From: Prevotella sp. UBA1705
Lineage (GTDB): Bacteria; Bacteroidota; Bacteroidia; Bacteroidales; Bacteroidaceae
Length of the DNA: 13,499 nucleotides
Direction: 5' to 3'
Assembly: GCA_002317385.1 (NCBI GenBank)
Contig: DCJH01000063.1
Coordinates: forward strand, 4,785-18,283
Under the pieces are notes generated by a model. It saw only the letters and a program-made list of their open reading frames with translations, was not told where the DNA came from and searched no databases. A program made the position numbers and the translations under genes. Shown piece by piece: positions 5,872 to 12,938 of the stretch (its first letter is position 1; every line of letters begins with the position of its first letter).

Positions 5872-8178
5872 CTATCTTAACATGAAACTTTTCTTCAGGG
5901 TCAGATTGTTGGAGGCATTGCCCACCAACAGCGTGAACTGGCCGGGCTCGGCCTTCCACTGCTGGGCAGCCTCGTCGTAGAAGCTCAGTGCATCGCGGCC
6001 AATGGTGATGGTCACATCCTGCGTCTCGCCGGGGGCAAGAGCCACCTTGGCAAAGCCTTTGAGCTCCTTGTAGGGGCGGTCTACGGAAGATTTGTCGTCG
6101 TGCACATAGAGCTGCACCACCTCTGCACCCTTGCGCGCGCCGGTGTTCTTCACCGAAACAGTCACGCGGAGGCTGTCGTCGGCAGTCATAGTCGTCTTGT
6201 CGAGGCGGAGATTCGAGATGGCAAACTGTGTGTAGCTCAGTCCGTGACCGAAGGCGAAGGTGGGCTTCGTCTTCTTCTTGTCTACCCAGCGATAGCCCAC
6301 ATAGATGCCTTCCTTGTACTCCTCGTCAATAATCTCATGGTCGGCACGCCATGTTCCGGGGTAGGTTTTCAGGGCGTGAGCACCCACATCGTCAAGTTTT
6401 GCAGGCCAGGTGAAGGGCAGTTTACCCGATGGGTTCACGTCGCCCGTGAGCACGTCGGCCAGTGCGTTGCCAGCTTCAGAGCCGATGAACCAGCCCTGCA
6501 CGATGGCAGGCACGCGGTCTTTCCAGGGCATGGCCACGGCGTTGCCCGAGATATTGACATACACCAGGTTCTTATTGCCCTTGGCCAGAGCCTCTATGAG
6601 CTCGTCCTGACCGTAGGGCAGGCCGTAGCTTTTGCGGTCGTGGCCCTCGCAATCCTGATAGTCGCTCTTGTTGAGTCCGCCGAAGACGATGACATAATCG
6701 GCCTCCTTGGCCTTGCCCACCGCGTCGCGGATGAGCTGCTCGGGGCTGCGGCGCTCGGTGAGATCCTGCCCGGTCTTCACGCCGTTGTAGTTTCCAGTGG
6801 TATCGCCCACATAGCCGCGCTCATAGTCTATCTGGGCTATGTTGGCCAGACGGGCACGCAGGCCATCGATGGGCGATATCTCATGCTGCACCTTGAGCGA
6901 GGAGGAACCACCACCCACGGTCATCATCTTCACGGCATTCTCGCCCACCACAAGGATGCGGGGGAGCGCTGATTTCTGACCAGTCGGACTGGTCTGGCTT
7001 GTCAGACTGGTCTGAGAGCTAACCCTTCCCCCAAACAATGGCAGCACATTACCCTTGTTCTGCAGGAGCACGATGCCCTCGCCGGCAATGTCGCGGGCAG
7101 CCTCATAATGATCCTCTGAGCAGAGGAAGCCCCGGTTCGGGTGCTCGGCCATAGTGGTGCGGAAGTATAGGCGCAGCACGCGGCGCACCTTATCGTTGAG
7201 CTCTTTCTCAGTGAACTCACCGCTACGGATAAGCTGTTTGTAAGGCTCAGCCATATAATAGTTGTCGTAGGCGTTGGTGCGGCCCATCTTCAGACCATCG
7301 GTCCAGGTGCCAAACTCCATGTCGAGGCCATTGGTGATGGCCTGACGCGTGTCGTGGGCACCCCCCCAGTCACTCACCACCACACCGTCGAACTTCCAGT
7401 CGCCCTTGAGAATCTTGTTGAGAAGAATCTCGTTGTGGCAGTTGTGCTGGCCCTTATAGAGGTTGTAGGCGCCCATGATGCCCCACGTGTGGCCCTTCTC
7501 CACGGCAGCCTTGAAGGCCGGAAGATAGATCTCATGGAGGGCTCGGTCGCTCAGGATAACGTTCACCTGATGGCGATATTCCTCATCATTGTTCATCGCA
7601 TAGTGCTTCACGCAGGCAGCCACGCCGTTCTGCTGCAGTCCCACAATGTAGGGCACCACCATGGTAGAAGTGAGCCATGGGTCCTCGCCCATGTATTCGA
7701 AGTTGCGCCCGTTGAGCGGTGTGCGATAGATGTTCACGCCCGGTCCGAGGATCATATTCTTGCCACGGTAGAGCGCTTCCTCGCCGAGGCTCTGGCCATA
7801 GCGCAGCGCCATCGAGGGGTTCCAGGTGGCGGCGAGGCAGGTCAGCGCCGGGAACGCCACGCAGGAGTCATTGGTCTGTCCGGCCTGCTCCCACTCGTCC
7901 CAGAGCACGTCGGGGCGCACGCCATGAGGACCATCATCGGTCCAGAAGTCGGGCAGGCCCAGACGCTTCACTCCCGCAGATGAGAACTTGCTCTGGGCAT
8001 GGATTACTGCAATCTTCTCGTCGAGCGTCATACGACTCAACGCGTCCTCCACACGCTGCTCGATGGGTTTTGTACGGTCCAAGTAAGTGGGTACAGCCTT
8101 CTGCGCACGGGTCGCCAACGACGTGGCACCGCTCAGCAGCAGGGCAAAAACGATGATTCTTTGGAAAGTATATTTCAT
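5872..8178 (-). CDS. Exported GH3 beta-glucosidase-type glycoside hydrolase
   Basis: A 768-residue enzyme that would release terminal beta-linked sugars (glucose or xylose are commonest in the family) from oligosaccharides outside the cytoplasm. A signal peptide spans about residues 1-25 (hydrophobic core 8-19, then ATRAQ). The GH3 barrel follows: DGPHGVRPD (82-90), a KHY motif (191-193) and GVVVSDWGG (265-273), where Asp270 is the expected nucleophile. The second domain contains DCEGHDRKSYGLPYGQ (509-524), with Glu511 the expected acid/base. The C-terminal fibronectin-III-like domain is at about 685-755 (GAEVVQLYVHD, RPYKELKGF). Length and order match three-domain family members. Residues 387-403, in the linker between the two catalytic domains, are an unusual Ser/Gln/Thr repeat encoded by palindromic DNA. 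The gene is monocistronic, with its own promoter. Exact substrate is not determined. Confidence 0.95.
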   Translation of the reverse strand: MKYTFQRIIVFALLLSGATSLATRAQKAVPTYLDRTKPIEQRVEDALSRMTLDEKIAVIHAQSKFSSAGVKRLGLPDFWTDDGPHGVRPDVLWDEWEQAGQTNDSCVAFPALTCLAATWNPSMALRYGQSLGEEALYRGKNMILGPGVNIYRTPLNGRNFEYMGEDPWLTSTMVVPYIVGLQQNGVAACVKHYAMNNDEEYRHQVNVILSDRALHEIYLPAFKAAVEKGHTWGIMGAYNLYKGQHNCHNEILLNKILKGDWKFDGVVVSDWGGAHDTRQAITNGLDMEFGTWTDGLKMGRTNAYDNYYMAEPYKQLIRSGEFTEKELNDKVRRVLRLYFRTTMAEHPNRGFLCSEDHYEAARDIAGEGIVLLQNKGNVLPLFGGRVSSQTSLTSQTSPTGQKSALPRILVVGENAVKMMTVGGGSSSLKVQHEISPIDGLRARLANIAQIDYERGYVGDTTGNYNGVKTGQDLTERRSPEQLIRDAVGKAKEADYVIVFGGLNKSDYQDCEGHDRKSYGLPYGQDELIEALAKGNKNLVYVNISGNAVAMPWKDRVPAIVQGWFIGSEAGNALADVLTGDVNPSGKLPFTWPAKLDDVGAHALKTYPGTWRADHEIIDEEYKEGIYVGYRWVDKKKTKPTFAFGHGLSYTQFAISNLRLDKTTMTADDSLRVTVSVKNTGARKGAEVVQLYVHDDKSSVDRPYKELKGFAKVALAPGETQDVTITIGRDALSFYDEAAQQWKAEPGQFTLLVGNASNNLTLKKSFMLR
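6978..7015 (-). repeat. 18-bp palindromic repeat inside the GH3 coding sequence
   Basis: Forward strand: GACCAGTC (6978-6985), one base, GACTGGTC (6987-6994) is a perfect 8-bp dyad. TCAGAC-TG-GTCTGA (7002-7015) is a second perfect dyad. GACTGGTCTG begins at both 6987 and 7005, giving an 18-bp period. On the coding strand this yields QTSLTS-QTSPTG-QKS (residues 389-403) in the interdomain linker, keeping the frame. Confidence 0.85.
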
Positions 8179-8200
8179 TTAGTTTCGAGGTTTTATGCTT

Positions 8201-8231
8201 CAAAATTAGGCAAAAACCTCCGTGCCTCCAA
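8201..8231 (-). promoter_or_regulatory. Promoter of the GH3 gene
   Basis: On the minus strand TAATTTTG (8208-8201) is an exact -7 match, and TTG (8231-8229) lies 20 bp upstream as the -33 box. The -7 core and its flank (CAAAATTAG on the plus strand) are identical to those of the cupin promoter at 4854-4862. Transcription would start near 8195, leaving a leader of about 15-20 bases before the ATG at 8178. Confidence 0.72.
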
Positions 8232-8379
8232 TCGCAGATGGCTATAAAGTGGAGATTTATTCCCCTCGTATTGCTAAATACCATTGATAATTAACGACTT
8301 GCATCTTCTCCCATATAATAAAAAAGTGGAGCTTTGGGGATGGGCAAATGGACGTATGATGCCATTTCAGCCCCATAAC

Positions 8380-8414
8380 AAAAGGCACCGGCTGTCGTAG
8401 CGACAACCGATGCC
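8380..8414 (-). terminator. Strong terminator of the four-gene operon (distal)
   Basis: The arms 8384-8397 and 8401-8414 form a 14-bp stem around a three-base loop. On the minus strand every position pairs, two as G-U wobbles. On the plus strand the same two positions are C-A mismatches, so the structure belongs to the minus-strand transcript. TTTTG (8383-8379) follows the stem. Confidence 0.8.
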
Positions 8415-8454
8415 CAACCATCTGTGATGAAGTTTTACTCCTCTAAGCGAGGGT

Positions 8455-8487
8455 AAAAAGTCAAGGGCAGGAAGCAAGTCCCTGCCC
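8455..8487 (-). terminator. Proximal terminator of the four-gene operon
   Basis: GGGCAGG (8465-8471) and CCTGCCC (8481-8487) form a 7-bp GC-rich stem with a 9-base loop, 16 bp past the transporter stop codon. On the minus strand it is followed by TTGACTTTTT (8464-8455). It acts in tandem with the stem at 8384-8414. Confidence 0.72.
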
Positions 8488-8503
8488 CGCAAGTACTATA
8501 GAT

Positions 8504-9901
8504 TTACTCTTCTCGCTTGGCATTCCATGTGAGGGTTGCCAGCAGGAAGGATACGATGGATGCACCAATCCAGAACAATCCAGCATTGCTGAAATCGTAT
8601 TTGTCGGTCATTGCACCATGGACCATGGTGGTGACTTTACTGCCTTCGATGAGCGTGCCGCTGATGATGTCTTGCAGTCCGGCACCGATGTAGCTCGCAA
8701 TACCCACGATGCCCAACGTGGCGCCGGTAGCGCTGCGAGGCACAATGTCTACGGCCATGAGTCCACCCACAAAGCAGATGAGCACTCCGATGGCCACACC
8801 GAAGAGCACCATGCTCAGGATATTGACAAAGAGACCGTTGCCCGAATAGAGAAACAGGCACAGGGCCACCGTGTTGAGCATGCCGAACAACAGGGCGGGA
8901 ATATGACGGTTGCCCCGGAAGAGCTTATCCGACATCCAGCCGGAGAACACCGTTCCCACGATGCCCAGCAAGGCATTGATCGACACAATCTGCGTGGCGC
9001 TCTCCAACGAGAACCCTTTCTGCTCCTGAAGAAACAGCACTCCCCATCCGTTGATGGCGTAACGGCTGATATACATGAACGAGCTGGCCAGCGCAAGAAT
9101 CCATACGTAGGGATTGCGGAGCACTCGTTTCTGTGTCTCGCGGGTCTCTTCGGCCGATTTCTTGACTGCTTTCTCGCCCGACAACTGCTCGATGGGAGGC
9201 AGTCCCTTGCTCTCAGGCGTGTCGTGCAAGAACAGGACGACAACCACGACGCCCAGCAATCCCGCAATGGCAGCACCCATGAAACCATGCTGCCAGCCGA
9301 AGAAGCCCACCAACGAGCCTACGAAGATGAAGGAGAGAAACTCTCCGAGGTTGTGGCTGGCACTGAAAAAGCCATAGAAGGTGCCTCGGGTGGACAGCGG
9401 AAACCATCTCGACAGTGCGATGATGGCGGGCGCGGCACCCATCGACTGGCACCATCCATTGATAGCCCAGAGCACGCAGAACGACATGAAGAAGCCCATG
9501 GTGCCGAGCAACAGGGGGCTGTTGAAAGAGAATCCGAGCAGCGCCACCAGCAGGTTGGCTACAGCCGACACGGCCAGACCAGTGGCCATGAAGCGCTTGA
9601 TGTTGGAATAGTCGGCCAGAAAACCATTGGCAAACTTGCCGATGGCATAGGAAAACAGCAGCACGGAGCCAACGATGCCCAGCTGCTGGGCATCGAGCAG
9701 GCCCGAGTCGAGAATGGGTTTCTTCACCACATTCAGGCTCGTGCGGCACACATAGTAGAGACTATAGCCTATGGTACCGGCGAGGAAGCTGGACCATTGC
9801 AGTTTCTTGAGATACTTCTGCTGGCTTGCCTCATCGCCCTCAAAGGGCTTTTCGGCAGGCTTACTCTTCTCATAGAAAGAAATAAACTTATTTTTCGCCA
9901 T
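8504..9901 (-). CDS. Organophosphate:phosphate antiporter (OPA family, GlpT/UhpT-like MFS transporter)
   Basis: A 465-residue inner-membrane protein with about 12 hydrophobic segments. OPA transporters import glycerol-3-phosphate, hexose-6-phosphates or similar anions in exchange for inorganic phosphate. Family marks: GYSLYYVCRTSLNVVKKPI (45-63) with Arg53 in TM1, INGWCQSMGAAPAI (147-160), SASHNLGEF (180-188) with His183, and ISRYAINGWG (278-287) with Arg280. These correspond by position to Arg45, His165 and Arg269 of E. coli GlpT, the phosphate-binding arginines and central histidine. A charged central loop lies at about 228-262. It is the last gene of the operon, starting 7 bp after the SGNH gene ends. 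The two arginines support an organophosphate substrate, but which one is not readable, so no gene symbol is assigned. Confidence 0.92.
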   Translation of the reverse strand: MAKNKFISFYEKSKPAEKPFEGDEASQQKYLKKLQWSSFLAGTIGYSLYYVCRTSLNVVKKPILDSGLLDAQQLGIVGSVLLFSYAIGKFANGFLADYSNIKRFMATGLAVSAVANLLVALLGFSFNSPLLLGTMGFFMSFCVLWAINGWCQSMGAAPAIIALSRWFPLSTRGTFYGFFSASHNLGEFLSFIFVGSLVGFFGWQHGFMGAAIAGLLGVVVVVLFLHDTPESKGLPPIEQLSGEKAVKKSAEETRETQKRVLRNPYVWILALASSFMYISRYAINGWGVLFLQEQKGFSLESATQIVSINALLGIVGTVFSGWMSDKLFRGNRHIPALLFGMLNTVALCLFLYSGNGLFVNILSMVLFGVAIGVLICFVGGLMAVDIVPRSATGATLGIVGIASYIGAGLQDIISGTLIEGSKVTTMVHGAMTDKYDFSNAGLFWIGASIVSFLLATLTWNAKREE

Positions 9902-9908
9902 GGTCCGC

Positions 9909-11078
9909 TTACTTTCTTGCCTGTTTCAGCGCTTTGCCAATGGTGGGCTTCAGAGCCTCAAAATATCTCATCATACCTAAGTCTGTGGGGTGAGAACCGT
10001 CTACGCAAGCCTCGTTGTCGGTACCCAGGAGGATATCGCCCTTCACATAGAACAGCTTCTTGTAGTCCTTCTTCAGTTCTTTGTAGGCCTGCATCATGCC
10101 CTCACGGCGCTGGTTGACCACCGGTTTCCCGGTGAGGTTGGGATGGGTGTAGCTTCTGTCCTCCACCAGAACGATGGGAGTCTCAGGCTTCAGCTTGCGG
10201 AGTTCCTTCACCATATACATGGTGCGGTTATAGATTTCTTCCTTCTTGAAGCGCGACATGTTGGGCAGACAGTCAATGACATAGACGGCAGCGTCGATCT
10301 CGGCGAGTATCTTCACAAAGTGGTTCTCCATAAGACCATTGCCCGAGAAACCCAGATTGTCTACCGGATTGTCGAAATATCGCCCCAGCATCGAGGCGAA
10401 GGCCATGCCCGGACGAGAGGCGCTGCAACCGTGAAGAATGGATGTGCCATAGAACACGATGGGCTTCTTGGTCGATTTCTGAGAAACGACCTGAGCGTTG
10501 GGAGAGAATCCCAGCTGCAGGTTGGTGATGCCAGAGTAGAGCGGCAGATAGAGAATGCACTCGTAGGTGCGCTCAGGCAGGAAGCCCTTCTTGAGCATGG
10601 CGTGCTGCTCCAGGCCGTTGCGGTCGGGCTTGCCGATGGCTGCCCACTGCCATTTGCCGTTGAGACGGACATAGAGGTCGAGGCCATTGATGGCTACCGG
10701 GGTCATGTGGGCCATATAAACATTGTCGCGCAGCGTCCATTTAGCATCGATAAACGAGGTGCCCTTGACGTTGAAGCGGATGGTGATACCGGCAGAGCAG
10801 CGGCTCAGTCGCCACACGTTCGAGGTGACTGTAGACTTGAACTTATCGGGCAGACGGGTGTAATGGTCGATGCCTGAGTCCCATCCTGCATCGCTGATGC
10901 CCAAGGTGAGGCCGTCGATCCATTGTGTCTTGGCGTCGTTGTCGTTTTTCTGGGTGCCCAGCTCGGCATCCATCTTCTCCAGGCTCGTGGGAGCCTTCTC
11001 GGTCTTGTTTACTTCCTGAGCCGTTGCATTGCCCATGTAACAGGCAAAGGCAAGGGTCAACAATAAGTTAAATTTCAT
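9909..11078 (-). CDS. Exported SGNH/GDSL hydrolase with N-terminal GxDLY domain
   Basis: A 389-residue secreted esterase. A signal peptide covers about residues 1-20 (LLTLAFACYMGNATA-Q). An N-terminal beta domain (about 50-200) holds INGLDLYVRLNGKW, the GxDLY motif that names this accessory domain of Bacteroidota SGNH enzymes. The catalytic domain follows: block I FYGTSILHG (209-217) with nucleophile Ser213, where the usual GDS is GTS as in this subgroup; block II LGFSGNG (242-248); block III CLPNMS (270-275) with Asn273; block V DGSHPTDLG (360-368) with Asp360 and His363. All four catalytic elements are present. Such enzymes remove acetyl or other acyl esters from carbohydrates. The gene begins 2 bp after the phosphodiester glycosidase gene and precedes the transporter by 7 bp, so it is firmly inside the operon. 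The acyl substrate is unknown. Confidence 0.93.
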   Translation of the reverse strand: MKFNLLLTLAFACYMGNATAQEVNKTEKAPTSLEKMDAELGTQKNDNDAKTQWIDGLTLGISDAGWDSGIDHYTRLPDKFKSTVTSNVWRLSRCSAGITIRFNVKGTSFIDAKWTLRDNVYMAHMTPVAINGLDLYVRLNGKWQWAAIGKPDRNGLEQHAMLKKGFLPERTYECILYLPLYSGITNLQLGFSPNAQVVSQKSTKKPIVFYGTSILHGCSASRPGMAFASMLGRYFDNPVDNLGFSGNGLMENHFVKILAEIDAAVYVIDCLPNMSRFKKEEIYNRTMYMVKELRKLKPETPIVLVEDRSYTHPNLTGKPVVNQRREGMMQAYKELKKDYKKLFYVKGDILLGTDNEACVDGSHPTDLGMMRYFEALKPTIGKALKQARK

Positions 11079-11080
11079 GT

Positions 11081-11956
11081 TTATCTTCTTTTAATCATCA
11101 AAATACTTGCATTGGTTCTCTCGCCCTCGTGGTCGAACTTCTTGTTGGTCGACGGACTGTTCAGCACGCCGTTGCCCTCGGCCTTATGCGACCAGAGCGT
11201 GGTGGAGCCACCACCGTCGAGATTAAGGGCATAGCGACAGCCTATCTGTTGCATGACATAGGCCGTCTCGCGCACCGTGAGGCCGATGGCGTGTCCTGGC
11301 AGTCGCCCGTCGCCGGTCATGAAGACGACACGCTTGGAGCGGTCGATGCCGACAGCGCTACGCGGATGGCGTTTCTCATAGAAATCGCGATTGAGGTAGG
11401 TGAGGAAATTAACGATTGCGCCATTGTTCACCAGTAGCGGACCGGAAGCCATGACCGAACCGCGCCTTTTCTTATAGGCCATCTCGGTTTTCTTGCTCCA
11501 AGGCATAATCTTGAGACTTCTGCGCTTGAAGCGGAGAGCACCCGTCACCCTGAAAAGTTCGGCTGCTGCCGTGGTGTCGACCACGGTTTTCCCCTCACGG
11601 TAGTAGCAGTTGGTGCGCCCCGTAGGCACGTCGTAGAAGGTGCCATTGATGGCTGCCAAGGCGCCTTCTCTGCGGGCAGTCTTGCTGGTCACTTCGAGGG
11701 GAAAGCCCGTCAGCGATTCCAGCCGATAGCCTTTCTTCAGGTCTATGGTGATGAAGTTGATGTATTGGGGTTGGCCGAACAACTTCTTGAATTCGGCTCT
11801 ATGATGGATGATGCCCGGCTCGATGGTGTCTACCTGCCATTGCGTCTGGGCAATGGCCAGCGAATCTTCCACAGTCTGGGCAGACGATGCGCAGAAAGAG
11901 GGAACGAGAAGAGCTATCAGAATGGATATTCTGACGATGGGATGATGATATTTCAT
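11081..11956 (-). CDS. Exported phosphodiester glycosidase (DUF2233 / NAGPA domain)
   Basis: A 291-residue protein with a signal peptide at about 1-26 (hydrophobic 8-24, then SSAQ). The remainder is one NAGPA domain (PF09992), the family of the mammalian mannose-6-phosphate uncovering enzyme, which cleaves a sugar-1-phosphodiester and leaves the phosphate on the acceptor. Signature segments are AAINGTFYD (101-109), SGPLLVNNG (171-179), HPRSAVGID (197-205) and LNLDGGGSTTLW (244-255); the last, with its DGGGS, is the hallmark. The length fits a stand-alone bacterial member. It is the second gene of the operon: 11 bp after the phosphoesterase gene and 2 bp before the SGNH gene. The neighbours, a phosphoesterase and an organophosphate antiporter, fit a sugar-phosphodiester substrate. 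The precise bond cleaved is unknown. Confidence 0.93.
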   Translation of the reverse strand: MKYHHPIVRISILIALLVPSFCASSAQTVEDSLAIAQTQWQVDTIEPGIIHHRAEFKKLFGQPQYINFITIDLKKGYRLESLTGFPLEVTSKTARREGALAAINGTFYDVPTGRTNCYYREGKTVVDTTAAAELFRVTGALRFKRRSLKIMPWSKKTEMAYKKRRGSVMASGPLLVNNGAIVNFLTYLNRDFYEKRHPRSAVGIDRSKRVVFMTGDGRLPGHAIGLTVRETAYVMQQIGCRYALNLDGGGSTTLWSHKAEGNGVLNSPSTNKKFDHEGERTNASILMIKRR

Positions 11957-11967
11957 TGTGTCGTTGA

Positions 11968-12852
11968 TTAATCGGCCAGCTCCATCAATACGGGATAGTG
12001 GTCCGAATGGGTATCGGTGAATGGGGTTTTCAAAATCTCGCAGGACTGAATCTTCTTCTTCAAAGGCGACGAAACGAAGATATAGTCAATCCTGAAGGGG
12101 GGATTTTCATCTAAGTTGGCATGTTCCAGCACCTTGGTAGGAACGGAAGGAACGAACTCGGGGTGCTTCACCTTGAGTGCATCTACCAACCCGGAGTCGA
12201 GCACTTTCTGAATGACAGAGTAGTCGAGCTCATGATTGCGAAGGTTCTTATGCGACTTGAATTTCTGTTCAAGGTCGGCTGTGCGCTTCTTCAGCAATCC
12301 GTCTGTGTATGCCTTGGCATCTACCGGCGAATAGGAGTTGAAGTCGCCCAGGATAATCCACTTGCCCTTGGGAGCTGTGGCTTTGATGGTGGCCAGGATG
12401 AGATCGATTTCCTGTCCGCGCTTTTCCCAACGATGGGGAGAGAGGTGAGTCACGATGACGTGATAGTCGAGTATCTGCGCCATGATAAGGCCGTGCTGCA
12501 TATTGTCGGTCACACGCTGAACGTTGACAATGGGATAACGGGAGGTTAAGGCCACGGGGTAGCCCTTTTCTTTGAGCAGAACGGCGTAGGGGTGCCCGTA
12601 TTTATTAGAGAAATTCTCAAGAACAGACTGGGTGAAGTAGTTCACTTCTTCCAACCCAACAATGTCGGGAGACAACTGCTTCATCCATTCCACGAACTGA
12701 GCTTTGTTTATCGTCGAGTCTTGAGACATTCCTTTATAGGTGTTGTAGTCCAAAACTTTGATGGTCTTGGCCTCCGTCCTGAAAGAATATAGTGAAACCA
12801 TCAGCAGGAGCACTATATAGGGAAGAATCGAATGTTGTCTTGTCTTGGTCAT
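11968..12852 (-). CDS. Exported endonuclease/exonuclease/phosphatase (EEP) superfamily phosphoesterase
   Basis: A 294-residue, Mg-dependent phosphoesterase of the EEP fold. All active-site motifs are visible: YNTYKG (Asn37), VGLEEV (metal ligand Glu69), VTHLSPH (His136), ILGDFNS (Asp170, Asn172), FRIDYIFVS (Asp256) and HSDHYPVL (Asp284, His285). The start was set at the ATG at 12852, giving a signal peptide (MTKTRQHSILPYIVLLLMVSLYSF) with cleavage near residue 28. The longer TTG frame begins inside a terminator arm. An exported member is unlikely to be a DNA-repair nuclease; exported relatives include sphingomyelinase-like and other phosphodiesterases and phosphatases, but secreted nucleases also exist. 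It is the first gene of the four-gene operon, 11 bp from the next. No good TAnnTTTG promoter is seen in the 86 bp upstream, so the operon start is uncertain. Confidence 0.92.
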   Translation of the reverse strand: MTKTRQHSILPYIVLLLMVSLYSFRTEAKTIKVLDYNTYKGMSQDSTINKAQFVEWMKQLSPDIVGLEEVNYFTQSVLENFSNKYGHPYAVLLKEKGYPVALTSRYPIVNVQRVTDNMQHGLIMAQILDYHVIVTHLSPHRWEKRGQEIDLILATIKATAPKGKWIILGDFNSYSPVDAKAYTDGLLKKRTADLEQKFKSHKNLRNHELDYSVIQKVLDSGLVDALKVKHPEFVPSVPTKVLEHANLDENPPFRIDYIFVSSPLKKKIQSCEILKTPFTDTHSDHYPVLMELAD

Positions 12853-12885
12853 GAGAGATGATTTTTCGTAAATGGTTGTATGGTG

Positions 12886-12924
12886 AAAAACTCTCCCCAA
12901 GCACCCTGAAGGCCCTGGGGAGAG
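12886..12924 (-). terminator. Terminator after the surface-protein gene
   Basis: CTCTCCCCA (12891-12899) and TGGGGAGAG (12916-12924) form a perfect 9-bp stem with a 16-base loop. On the minus strand TTTTT (12890-12886) follows directly. It lies 14 bp past the surface-protein stop codon and separates that gene from the four-gene operon. Confidence 0.88.
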
Positions 12925-12938
12925 CTGGTGATAACTGA

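Larger units (their letters stand above)
8179..8503. other. 325-bp interval: GH3 promoter and operon terminators
   Basis: This gap separates the end of the transporter operon from the GH3 start, both on the minus strand. It contains the GH3 promoter (8201-8231) and two terminators (8380-8414, 8455-8487). The remaining stretch, about 8232-8379, shows only a nine-base direct repeat AAAGTGGAG at 8246-8254 and 8323-8331, and no coding potential. Confidence 0.7.

Noticed and set aside
6100..7983. Plus-strand open frames antisense to the GH3 gene
   Set aside because: Low-information translations in the mirror frames of a well-supported enzyme.
5872..8178. Polysaccharide utilisation locus centred on the GH3 gene
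   Set aside because: No SusC/SusD pair, hybrid two-component system or ECF sigma/anti-sigma pair is present in the window; the GH3 gene stands alone with its own promoter.
8618..10117. Long plus-strand open frame (about 500 codons) antisense to the transporter gene
   Set aside because: The translation is rich in His, Glu and Gln with no domain, and the opposite strand carries a clear OPA transporter with conserved motifs. GC-biased codon use leaves this frame open by chance.
9990..10877. Plus-strand open frame of about 295 codons antisense to the SGNH gene
   Set aside because: No promoter, no recognisable domain, and complete overlap with a gene that has all SGNH catalytic blocks.
12853..12900. 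Longer start (TTG at 12900) for the EEP gene
   Set aside because: It begins in the arm of the upstream gene's terminator and would bury the signal peptide. The ATG at 12852 gives a normal signal sequence.
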